From Eleusine coracana subsp. coracana (taxonomy: Eukaryota > Streptophyta > Magnoliopsida > Poales > Poaceae), in the NCBI GenBank assembly GCA_032690845.1, contig CM064420.1:64778707-64842706 (forward strand): DNA of 64,000 nt. The letters run 5' to 3'. The translations under genes were made by a program, and so were the position numbers. The stretch's first letter is position 1. Each line of letters opens with the position of its first letter. The notes below the pieces were generated by a model. That model did no database searches and had not been told where the DNA came from. It was given only the letters and a program-made list of their open reading frames with translations. Of the stretch, positions 1 to 11,674 are shown piece after piece.

Positions 1-54
1 TACGTTGATCTGGGGATTGCAATGCATGGGTGGCTTTGGCCCATGTGCTTACAG

Positions 55-3000
55 TTTATAACCAAATGATCAATGTCCTCAGGACAATGACAGGGAGTGA
101 TGGAGTTGCCCTGAAACCCGTATCATGCGGGACAAGGCTGCGCAGGAGTTTTGATGCATCACTGAGAGAGGGAGGGGGGGTCTATGAGAGACCCATTCTT
201 GAAGCGCAGAGTGAAGAAGTTTGATCTTTCTAGTCTATATTGGATTGATGAGATTCCAGATTGTCCAGTGTTTTCTCCATCAGTTGAGGAGTTTGAGGAT
301 CCAATGGTTTATCTCAGTAAAATTGCCCCTGTGGCTGAAAAATATGGTAACAATTGCTTCTCTCTCTCCTTTGTTTACATTCTTCTAGGTAAGAGATTAT
401 AATGATTGTAGGGTGATAACTTATGTTTGACAATTCGAATGACTAGATTTACCACCAGAAGTGGCACCGGAACTTGTACCACTATCATCCCTAAACTACC
501 AACTGGTCTGAAATGGCAAATTATTCAATTCTATGGACCTGCCAAGCATAGTAACAATTTTACAACTTTAGGTTCTCGGTTGCAATCTTCTCTAAAACAA
601 ACAAAATCCTTTGGCCTTTCAAAGCTATGCCACATAAGTTTGCCCATGCAATAATATCTCTATAACTGAATTGTGCAGCCCCTCTGCCGAAGTATGTGTT
701 ATTGATGTGCACTGATGTACTATGGAATTCTGATTCCGTGAGAATTATGTGCTTGCTGCAAAATAGCAGAGCCACCTTCGAATTCTCGACAACTTTTGTT
801 CCTTGTGTTTAAGTAGGCCTTTGTGAATGTATATGAATTAGACTATTCAACTTTCAGGTATATGCAAGATTGTTTCACCTGTCTATGCTTCTGTACCTGC
901 TGGCACTGTACTGATGAAGGAACAAGGTGGAATTAAGTTTAAAACCAGAGTTCAGCCTCTCCGTCTTGCTGGATGGTCGACGGATGATAAGTTAGCTTTC
1001 TTTATGAGTGCAAGGTTTGTTCGTCTATTGACATTATATTACTGCTTGAAAAGCAATTTTTCCATTCAATTGCATAATATTTTGTACAAATTATCAGGAA
1101 ATACACATTTCGAGAGTTTGAGAAGATAGCAAATAAAGAATTTGTTCGAAGATACTCTAGTGCTGCCTGTCTCCCACCAAGGTATATGGAAGAGGAATTT
1201 TGGCATGAAATAGCTTTCGGCAAAATCGAGTCTGTCGAGTATGCATGTGATATTGACGGTAGTGCGTTCTCTTCCTCTCCTAATGATCAACTTAGTAGAA
1301 GCAAATGGAATTTGAAGGTATTTCTTTGTGTCCCAGCTTTACAAACATATATATACTATATATAGTTAAAAAGAATTTCTGATGGAAACAGGAGGGGTGC
1401 CCTCAACTGATTAATATATTTTAATAACTTTAGTGTTAAAAAGGTGTACACTATATATAAACAGAAAAAGAGTAGAAGAGAGAAGAAGGAAAAACACCAA
1501 AGTATCCCAAAGGGCCACAGTTTGCTTTGTAGCCATTGACACATTTGCGATCTTAGACGTGGTTTGGCCCTATGGATAACCAGGGCAAATTCAGTTTGTA
1601 GTTTCTGCTTTGCCCTCACACCTATGCTTGCACCGCATTGCTTACTGCATTGATTGGATACAACGGACATCCATCTTCATATGATAAACATGATTCCATT
1701 TATCTTTCAGTCATTTAATTCTAGGGACTAACCTGTTTTTTCCATTACGTTGATTATTTGGTAAAGATGTGCGCACGCTCTGTGTTCCACATTCCTGCAG
1801 TTATATCTTGTGAAGATTTCCATCATGATGTATTGCTTTTTTGATCGTTTGGTTATCTTATCATTCGTGTTGGTTCCTTGATACAGAGATTCTCACAGTT
1901 GCCCAACTCTACACTACGTCTTCTCAGAGCAGCAGTTCCAGTAAGTAGACTATGATGATGAATTTTGATCCTTTCTTGTTGATTAATTCACATTTTCTTG
2001 GATTTTCAGGGAATAACAGATCCAATGTTGTATATTGGAATGCTTTTTAGTATGTTTGCCTGGCATGTGGAAGATCATTACTTGTACAGGTGCATGATCT
2101 ATAGTTTTTGCCATCGTTTAGTACTTTCTACTGCCTATATTCTTGTGATGATGCTACTTGTTGACTTCTATTCTCATGTAAGCTCCTATTTTGCCAGCAT
2201 TAACTATCACCACTGTGGGGCCTCAAAAACATGGTATGGCAGTCCAGGCAATGCTGCTTCTGATTTTGAGAAAGTGGTACGTGAGCATGTGTATGATCAT
2301 GAAATTTTATTAGGTGAAGAGGAAAATGCAGCATTTGATGTTCTTTTGGGGAAGACTACAATTTTTCCTCCAAATATTTTGTTGCATCATTGTGTCCCTG
2401 TCTATAGAGCTGTTCAGAAACCTGGAGAGTTTGTTGTAACATTTCCCCGAGCTTATCATTCTGGTTTTAGCCATGGTAAGATCTTATCTGCAACTACCTG
2501 CTGTCGCTTCCAAAGGATTGGATACTCAAATATACTATTTCATCTGATAATTTCATGAACTTTTGTCAGGTTTTAATTGTGGCGAGGCAGTGAATTTTGC
2601 TATGAGCGAATGGTTTCCTCTAGGAGCAATTGCCAGTCAACGTTATGCGCATCTAAAGAGGATACCGGTACTACCTTATGAAGAGCTTCTTTGCAAAGAA
2701 ATGGCACTTTTTGCTAATGAGCTTTCCATGTCTGATCACAAAGACATAACATTAAATGGAGATATGTATATACAGAGCTGTATGAAGGTCCCTTTTGTGC
2801 AGTTGATGCGGTTCCAACATTATGTTCGTTGGTCACTTGTGAAAATGGGTGCTCGCACACTCTATAAAGCTGACATTGATGCCACAGTTCTCTGTGGCAT
2901 TTGCAAACGTGACTGCTATGTAGCTCATATTATGTGTAACTGCAGAGCTGATGCAATTTGTCTTTGTCATGGTAAGATATTAGTACTAATTTCAGATAAA

Positions 3001-5045
3001 TGCTTTATGCTTGATGAGGTCATCTTATACCTCTTTGCCTTGTTTTCGAAGAGGATGAGATAAGGAAGTGCCCCTGCAGCTGTGATCGTGTTGTATTTGT
3101 GAGGAAAGACATCTTTCAATTGGAGGCGCTATCAGAGAAGTTTGAGGAGGAAATCAGGATATTGGATGTAGTAGGAAAACAAATGTCTCAAAATGATGCC
3201 TCTAGGACACATACTTGCTTGTGTGACTACATTGATCGAAGTGTTAAGTACATCCCATATTGCAAAATTCAAATAGATGCATCCTCTGAAGACCATATAG
3301 TTTCAGAGAAATATGTTCTTGGATATGATTTGAACAAGCCATATCCCACAGCATCAACCGTAACATTTTCATAGGGACCCCATGACTATTCTACACAAAG
3401 TAATGTATGACCCAATCTTAGTGTCTTTTTGATTCTGGCACACATTATTGGGTAACTTAAAATTATTAATGTTACTTTATATATATGTAGGAGTGTACTA
3501 GTTCTAACAGAAGAGCATTTTGTAGCTCCAGTCCTGGAAATGCAATTATTTCTGAAGCTACATCAATTGATGCTTATCCTATATCTACTCCAGCTCAAGC
3601 ATTCTTGCCTGACAATTTGGCTGCACAAGATACTGATGATTTTGACTGTGAGATATTTAGAGTGAAAAGAAGGTCTGGAATTGTTCTGGAGAAAAGACAT
3701 TCTGAAGATGTAACAACAGATTCAACTGAGAATCAGGTACTGATATTTTTCTATTGTTGCTTACTTTAACTGTTAGCTTTTGGATTGTGCATTGGAACAG
3801 AGCTGCACTTTTAACAATAACACACAGACCAGGTTCAACCTAACGGTAGAATTCCTTGTAAATAAACTACGTTTAATACAACTCCACTTATTTGGGTTGG
3901 GTTCCTCTCTGACACCTTGCTTGTACTAGTGTTGAGCTCCTGCACTTGCTTATCTGTGCTTCCTCTGCCATGCAATTGTACTCTTATTGTTGCTGCTCCT
4001 GCTGTGTGGATCCTTGTCCACAACAGTGACCCTTTCAGACAAGCTGTTCGCCACTGAGGGCAGCTCTATGTTTGAAGGCATTTGCAGGAACCCAACTTAT
4101 TGGTCATCTTGTGCTTTGCATTTCTAGGACAAGTATTACACTTCAACCTATTCTTTTTGAACTCTTTGCTGTACAGTTAACAACAGTACTTTGTTCACGA
4201 GTGTACAACAAAACCCATATCTCAATTTAGGGCTATAATTTTTATTTAATTAACTAGTTTTTATCTAAGCACTAAGCAGATGTGATTTCAGAACTTCATT
4301 TCTTAGTGTATATATAGTCTATCACTTAGAAAATACTATATTAATACTTTAATCTATCCACATCTCCAAAGAACTATTATGTATAATAAATACCAGTTCC
4401 ATTTACATTTCCAAAGAACCTCACTTTTTGTAGGTATACACAACGTCTGGCAATGTAACCTGCAGTGGATAATCTGTGTGTATTATGCTTGCTAAGCTTC
4501 ATGCCAGAAATTAGTTACAAAGTGACCACTAGACCTAAAGTATATTAAACATGGGGGGGGGGGGGGGGGGGTGATGTCCAAAGAGTAGCTGCATACAGAT
4601 TGCAGGTAAACCAAGCTAGTTAACCGGATGCTTACATGAAATGATTCAACAAGCACAAACCCCTTTTTAGAACCTTCACTCATGCTTCCTTGTCTTTTAC
4701 TAATGGATTTGTCCTTGTTTCTAGTGCCAGGTTTCAAAACGGTTAAAGAAAGCCCATTCAGATGATAGACAAGTGAAGAAGTTAACAGAATTATCCTCTG
4801 GTACAAGTGATACTGTCCACACTGATTTACATTATTCAAACAAACTAAAAATGATTCATGAGCTAGAAGCAAATATTGTGGAAGGTGAAGCTGCTTTCAG
4901 TCAGAAATCTAATGATTGCATTTACCTGTCTCCATCTGTAGAGCTTGGGCGAATACACTTGAAAATTCATGGCCCGTCCTATCCTAGCACAATTTCTGAA
5001 CTGGAAATAGCATATAAATTTCAGGGGGACAATGACTTTTGCTAG
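55..5045 (+). CDS. JmjN/JmjC histone lysine demethylase, JMJ706/JMJ707-like (5' end outside window)
   Basis: Likely Fe(II)/2-oxoglutarate-dependent nuclear histone demethylase; the JMJ706 group acts on H3K9 methylation. Proposed exons: 55-346, 858-1014, 1098-1317, 1887-1940, 2010-2089, 2198-2475, 2570-2971, 3052-3359, 3491-3736, 4731-5045; every junction has GT-AG ends and keeps frame. A JmjN segment (CPVFSPSVEEFEDP, then KYGICKI) is followed by JmjC with the metal ligands His-Val-Glu in AWHVEDHYLY and the distal His in GFSHGFNCGEA. The lysine in GASKTWYG probably binds 2-oxoglutarate. Next is a C5HC2 zinc finger starting CGICKRDC. A basic KRLKK stretch near the C-terminus may be a nuclear signal. 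The frame before the first sure exon segment is broken at a G-run near 172-180 (see findings). The start codon lies upstream of the window or in an unseen exon; 1-54 looks like the end of an intron. Confidence 0.9.
4553..4571. repeat. 19-base G homopolymer in a JMJ intron
   Basis: An unbroken run of 19 G lies in the long intron 3737-4730 of the demethylase gene. Such runs are unstable and are hard to sequence accurately, so the true length may differ. Confidence 0.9.
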
Positions 5046-5151
5046 TCAGCACACTGGATGAAGTATGCTATTGGTGCTAATTGCTAACACATGCAAGTTA
5101 ACAGCAATCATAACTTCTGGGAGCTGCGAGTTCTTTTTTTTTTTTTCAAGT

Positions 5152-5351
5152 TTGACTGGTAAGCTGATAATGGATGGTGCAGCGGTAGAGCATACCGCCT
5201 GTAACCAACAGGTCCCGGGTTCGAGCCGCGGTCTCCCCGCATTGCACAGGCGGGGGTAAGGCCTGCCGCTGAAACCCTTCCCCAGACCCCGCACAGTGCG
5301 GGAGCTCTCAGCACTGGGTACGGCCTTGACTGGTAAGCTGATAATGGATGG
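5152..5351 (+). mobile_element. tRNA-derived SINE (Au-like) with long target-site duplication
   Basis: A tRNA-like head has an A-box-like stretch (GGTGCAGCGGTAGAGC) and a B-box (GGTTCGAGCC at about 5219-5228), followed by a tRNA-unrelated body. The body ends in CTGGGTACGGCC. A 26-bp perfect direct repeat flanks it at 5152-5177 and 5326-5351, leaving an insert of about 148 bp. The sequence resembles Au SINEs of plants as I remember them. It lies about 100 bp past the demethylase stop codon, so it may be in that gene's 3' UTR. Confidence 0.75.
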
Positions 5352-8300
5352 TTCTAAGCTGATTCTTTCTACAATCCTCAAATAGCGACGTTGCTACTAT
5401 GGCTGGATTCGAGATTCTGTTGTGAGGTCACTTATGTGGCATAGCAGTAGGCAAACTATTTCTGACGTTACTTAGTTGTACATCTTCACTTATATAATGT
5501 CTTGTAGATTTTCCACTGTGAAGAGGTTAGTCTACTACTTTACCACTTTTTTCATTCTTTTCCACATATAGACCTGTACCTATAATGCTTGTATAGACCC
5601 ACACACGAAATGGATACTGTACATGTTCTAATGACTCACTCTAGTTCTACCTGTCACACTCCTTTTGTAGTCTAAATCATCACATTTCTTATTATCATGT
5701 CATTTTTGGTACTGGTACATTTGTCCCCGGATGTGAACTTTTATATGTTCATAAATCGATAGATGCTGACAGGAATTCACTACCAAGACTGTCGTGTTGC
5801 ATATGCTGCAAAGTAGATGCTTTGTGCCCATGTAAATGCTCGAATCAATCATGTTCTGTCGAAAGTGGGTATAACAGAAGGAATTATAAGATTTACTTGC
5901 TCCTGTAACTTTAAGATATAATATTTCCTTACCCAATGATTGTTAATTTCACTATAACTCTGATTGGTTAGCTAAGTAGGTAATTTGATTTATTGTCCCG
6001 TGAGTGGCTTCTATTTGTAGAATAAATTCGTCCATTCTAATACCCGGCAAGACTTAAGGCAGTGTAGTTAGAAATCATCTGTTGTCTCTTGTCTTTATGC
6101 TTTTAAAATAGTCCGCAAATTAAGCATCATACCTCATATCATCAGCTTTGCATAACATATCCAATTGCGCTCTCATGGTTGGACATGGACAATAGCCCAG
6201 TGCTCGGCTACTTTCACCTATCCATTCTCCATCATTCTGCTTCATCTGTTGAGTTACTGGAAACGCCATGAGGGCATATAAGAGCCATTAATCGTAAGTT
6301 CGGTATGATCTTTGCACGACTATCACGGCTTTGCGTCGGTAAAGGGGCTAGTCCTTCAGAAAAAGCTAATCATGGGTTCATATGGAAAGATTTGGTATCT
6401 TTTCTTACTTTGCCTATTCACCTTTCATTCTTTTGCGCATGTTCTAAAAAAATACATGTCATCAAATCATCGCATGTCTTTAAAGATAAGTAAAAGATGG
6501 ATTCTCATTGCTGCCACTCTCGAATGTCGATGATGATTAACTGCTGAGTGCTGACTGAAGCTTTGTCAAGACCCAAGAAGACTGCACTTTTGTACCCGTC
6601 TGTTTTATATTCGGCTGTCATGTCAGCTTCATCCTGATGATACAAAAGACTCGTTTTCCTAATTCTCCAGGGCTCAGCATTAAGGTGAAGATATTGCTTC
6701 ATATAAAATGTAAGTGCGCCTAAAATGCCTTTAGTTTCATGTCATCTCTTACTTATTTATGAATCTTGTTCAAAGATAATATTCCATATCCTAATCAGGA
6801 AACAACCGTGTTTCTAATGTCTAGGTTAATTAAAGAAAATAATCTCCTGATAGGATTTTTTTTTTCCCGAACAATGTTCTCCTGATAGGATCTAGCAATC
6901 GCAGTAGTGTCGACATTGGACACGTCCGAATACACTACTTTATCCAGCTCATCTGTTAGAAAGGGGAAAAGAAATCCTTTTGATCATATTCCACACGATT
7001 GACACCATGGTCATAGCCTAAACGTCTCCAGACTTCTAAGATGAAGTGCCACTGCTCACTTTTGCCATGTGCTTATTGTCCAACATGCTAGTAACTCGTT
7101 ACACGATCTTCTGCCTGCTGCTAGCTTATGTGTTATCCGAAAGCTGCAACTAGCTCACATACTGGTATGGGTTTTTAGAGTGGGCCTGTCGATTCATATC
7201 TTGGCCACCCCGTTTCTCTTTGCCTTCACATGTGCTCAAATTAACTTCATGGCAGACTTTATGTGCTCAATTTGTATACGCTGTTGCGGGCTCATGGCCT
7301 ACGTACGTATTGGACAGACTGATGCATAGTCTGTTGAGTAAATTGTTGCATGGCCTCTGCCTCTGCCTGGCCATGAATGGTTATCAAAATCCTCAACAAG
7401 ATGTGACCACACTCTGAAAGGAGACAAAACATTGAAGGCCACAGAGTTCAAGGCCTCCACATCTTGACCTACCTGCCCACTGCTCAGTGCACCTTGAAGC
7501 AAATCCAGATACAACACATGCATCTAAGTAGTTCACGTGTAGTAGTACAAGACTACAAATATAGTACTCGTACCAAATTCACACACAAGGTCTGCAGGAG
7601 TATAGAATTTTCAGCTTAAGGGCGTTCCTGCTGAGTTATGCATGCTAGTTTAGGTCTCATTCCTGCCAGACCCAAGATTTGAGCTATCGTGAATACAGCC
7701 TTTCTGTTCCATCCTCATTAACAAGCTTATTATTTTAAAAAGAAATAAAAATGAAGTTACTTCTTGTCATGTTCCTTCTGTCTAAATTATACCACTGCTT
7801 AGTCATCCATTTTCCTCCCTAAACAAACAACTATTTGAATAAGATGAGATTTTTTTATATAGTAATCATTATACAATCATACTCCTTGTCGGCATTATCA
7901 TATCTTATTCCTACTTACTAGATCAAATCAGATTTGTTCTGTAGTAGCTTCTATTGTCAGTCAGTTCATGAATTACTTAATTGTAGTAATATACCCTCTC
8001 AGCATATTATTTTTTGTTCTTTGACTGATTTGTCATTTCTCCATGTCAACATCATGGATTAAGAATTTATCCTGTCTATGCATGGAATCTGGTGTTTTAA
8101 TTATCGAAACCACACAGTGCCTGTAGATGCCCTAGGTATGAGTGTTCATCACAGTCAGCACAAAGATAAAAACAGAGAATAGACTGCCACAGTACCACTA
8201 CCAGTATAACAAAGAGGTCAATTTGATTGATATGCTAATACTCTACTGTCATGGTCAAATGGTGGGCAAGCTGCGATTTTGACTGTCGGTAGCGGGACAC

Positions 8301-10338
8301 CTGGACCAGGCCACGGACGGTGGGGTTCTTGGTGTATGATGGGTGGGGCCATGCCGACCGGCCACGACGAGGCAATAGCGCATGCACCGCAGGGTAGTGG
8401 GCATTTACAAGCGATGCAGGTCACCCGTTCCTTGGGCGTTATGTGTGTGACTCCACCTCACATTTACAATTGCACCCGAGGGGTCGGTCTCGCAGCTGTC
8501 TCCATCCATGCACATGGTGCGATGTTGGAGATTGTTCTTAAGAGTACTAGTGCTATAGCTTTCTTAGGCAATGTGTGCATGTCTCCCTGCCATAGAATTT
8601 GCACACGTCACACGGAAAGGAAGTTGGGAAATTGCTTTCGCTTTATGCTCAGTGTCCAGAAACAGATGAACACGACGTTGGTTTGGGGATGTTGCTGTAA
8701 GACCATTTCTGATCGACAACAGCAACAACTGCCATGTCTGGTCTCTAGTGCGCCCCGGTGAGAGCATGACCAGCTCATACGTTTGTACACTGAGGAATTT
8801 TAAAGAGAGGCAACTGTCGGGAGATTTGATTACGTGAGCAATGCAATGCACTGTTTCATGCATATTTCCCTCAAATAAATGATGCGCCTGACAACTGACT
8901 GATTAGCTCCTCTCCTTCCCTCCCTCTCTCCATATCTATCGTCATATGACAATGCAATGCACTACTATCTCTGCCTGTCACTACTGCTAGCATGTTTTGC
9001 TGTACAGTGTGTCTTCTGCGCCATCACTTTCATGCATGCTTTCCTCCGGCGCTAGCCCTGATGCCTACACGCGCGTGTGGTGCCCCTGCAGCCTGATTAG
9101 TGTTATCCCAAATGCACCTGTCACATTACTGTGCGAGATACGTCGCATCACGTCACGTATGTCCTGGAAAGAATGCTCAATTCGCACCTGGTACGCGTTG
9201 AGGCTAGGAGATCATCGGCGCTTCAAGTCGCGATGAACTGAAGCCAGCCGGCTGTTAAATAAATTTGATGCGGCTGGTTCAGATTACCGGGGCCGGGTTA
9301 ATTTATCAGCCATGTGTGTACTTGCGCAAGCATGAGGGTATGACCACCAGACCGACTATATTAAATCGATCTCTCCCGGATCGGTCGACGGATCGAATGC
9401 ACACATGTCCATAGCTAACGCTCGCATTTGCTGTCTGCATCCGCGCACATGTGACCTCGAAGCTTCCTTGCGCGCCGAGGGCTCCGGCTCCCTTGAATTT
9501 TAGGACTGCGTAGTAGAATGGTGTAGCCGTATCCTATGTTGATACGGACTTCAACGATGTAGCTTCAGTTTGTTTTGCGTGCCTGCTATGTTTCGAATTA
9601 GCTTGGAATTATAAACATGCATATGTCCTGCGGCTGCGCTGCAAGTACTACTAGCACCTACTAGTGATCGAAATGGAAGAGAGAAATTATAGAAATGGAG
9701 ATACGCAGTACATACGCAACAAACCGTCGAGAATAAGAGTAATGATGTGTGCATGATATAGCAGATTGGATACGAAAATAACCTGTCCAATGAATGAATT
9801 AAAGGGTCAACAAGCACGGATTGGAGATAAACTCTTTGGCCTGTGGTCTAGGCGGGTTGCCTTAACATAAGATTTTCTATAATATACATTCTGTTTGACT
9901 GCATCACGTGCATATAGCTTATTATTAAGGTGGAAAACTCCAACTGTACTGCCACCACGCATTCCCGTAACACAACGGGTAAGATAGACCTGAGGGTGAA
10001 GGAGGAGGAGCATGCATGCAGCGGTGATATGTGCAATATAAGAACTTTTTTGGTTTGGTTCCTCTCATTTCTATCTGGGATAGACAGCGCCCCCAGGCGT
10101 CGGATTTCAACGGCCTACAGACTACGGTGTGATGCGCTTTCTTGGCTCAGGCAGTGTTCACTAGGCATGAGCCCAAACAACTCCTAAGGGCCAGAGACGA
10201 ATGGGAAGGAAACTGGTCGAGGCTTGTAGAGAAATGAATTTACATAAGGTTCAATCCTCTTTACTATGCAGGTCATATGGGCTATTTAAATCTTTATAAA
10301 ATTATAATGTAGCTAATGAACATGATCTATAGCGCTAA
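5352..10338. other. Intergenic DNA with no recognisable gene
   Basis: AT-rich sequence between the demethylase and KANADI genes. Only short, unconvincing ORFs occur on either strand. The first few hundred bases may be 3' UTR and terminator of the demethylase gene. I recognise nothing else except the microinsertion at 6843-6891, listed separately. Confidence 0.6.
6843..6891. repeat. Microinsertion: T-tract flanked by 14-bp direct repeats
   Basis: TCTCCTGATAGGAT occurs at 6843-6856 and again at 6878-6891. Between them is a 21-bp insert, nine T followed by CCCGAACAATGT. On the opposite strand this ends in an A-tract, like a very short retroposed tail. It is one of seven similar cases in the window. 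Confidence 0.7.
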
Positions 10339-10744
10339 AAGGTCTGAGGAGTTTTATTGTCCAAAAATATTGATCATTAGTTTTGAGAAACTATTGGCCA
10401 ATAATTTGAAGGTAATTTTGTAATTATATTATTATAAATGATTTTATGTTTATTTTTATAATAAAAACATAACCCTACCGAATCATTAAAACATTGGTTG
10501 ATCTTTTTAAAATAAAAATATCAATTATTAATCATATTACTAATTTATTTTTATTCATGAAAATATAAAAAATATTATAAATCTATAAATATTATTTTTT
10601 TGATATTATCCTAAAACTAATAAACTATTGGCTAGTAGTTATATGTTTAGATTATTAAATCTAAATTATTGAATTAAACTATTGATCAATAGTTTTACAA
10701 AACTAATGATCAATATTTTGGACAGTAAAACTTCTTAAGGTCTA
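10339..10744. mobile_element. hAT-type MITE with terminal inverted repeats
   Basis: The ends 10347-10385 and about 10698-10736 are inverted copies of each other over roughly 38 bp with few mismatches; the left end begins AGGAGTTTTATTGTCC. Flanks AAGGTCTG (10339-10346) and AAGGTCTA (10737-10744) form an 8-bp target duplication with one mismatch, as expected for hAT. The 390-bp interior is very AT-rich, non-coding, and contains further short inverted motifs related to the ends. Confidence 0.75.
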
Positions 10745-11674
10745 AGGTCATGTTTGCATTAGATTCAATCCTCAAGAACTTGATTGGGCCTGTGATTGAT
10801 GTTTGGAGCAGCTGCAAACAGGTTCTAAATGGTTACAAATTCGTATCAGCTCTCTTGTTTTAAATTTATGACGTGAATGTAATTTGCTAACTCATTTTGG
10901 AGCACGAGTAATATTCTTTGTCCTAACAACATCAGCCAAAAATAAAAGGGAATAGATGGCATTGGCCTTTGGTACACTACTATCGGATTTGGCCACTTAT
11001 ACATTGCATCAATCATGCCTCTATTGCATCAAGCATGAGTAGTTTTTATGTTCAATTTTTAGGGGAAAACCCCATGTTGATGCTCATTAACAGAAAGATG
11101 AGGCATGTAGCCTGCTGAAAAGGGAATGTTACCTCAACTCTTACATTCTCTTCCCCTCCCTAGACAACATACATCCCTATCGAAAGTGTCATTCTCCCAC
11201 AGCAACCTGCCCCCGAGAGACACCCCCAAAAGCGCGTGTGGAAGAAAAAGAAGAGAGGAAGGGGGGCAAAAAAGAAAGTGGAAAGAAAGCAAAAGGAGAT
11301 GCATGGTGTGGAAGAAAAGATCAATCTATATCTTCCCTCCTAGACCACCTCCAAGCAACAAGCTACGCCCTCTTTTTTTCACATCACAACACACAGACGA
11401 CACATACAAATACAAACACACACTCCTGTCCTTTCCACTCCAACCTCTCTCTCTCCCACCCTCAACCTCTCTTCTCCCCCTCCTCCCACTCTTGAACTCC
11501 TGCTCTCTCACACTCTACTACTAGTTCCTTCCAAGCAAGAACATCTCCTCCTCAATTTCCTTGCTCCCCAACCAACAAATCAGGCACAGCAAATAAAGCC
11601 GTCAAATTTCTCCCACTCTTCAACAAAACACACCAGCAGTTTCTCCTTGGTACAAGCAGTCACAAGAAGAAGAA
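10745..11674 (+). other. Upstream and probable 5' leader region of the KANADI gene
   Basis: No coding sequence is recognised. From about 11140 the strand becomes CT- and A-rich, as in grass 5' leaders, and this continues to the ATG at 11675. I could not identify a TATA box with confidence. Confidence 0.4.

Noticed and set aside
1356..1670. A 104-codon minus-strand ORF in the demethylase intron 1318-1886
   Set aside because: Hydrophobic, low-complexity translation of AT-rich intron DNA with no family features.
5178..5240. A functional tRNA gene
   Set aside because: A- and B-box-like motifs are present, but the sequence does not fold as a full cloverleaf and continues into a SINE body bounded by target duplications.
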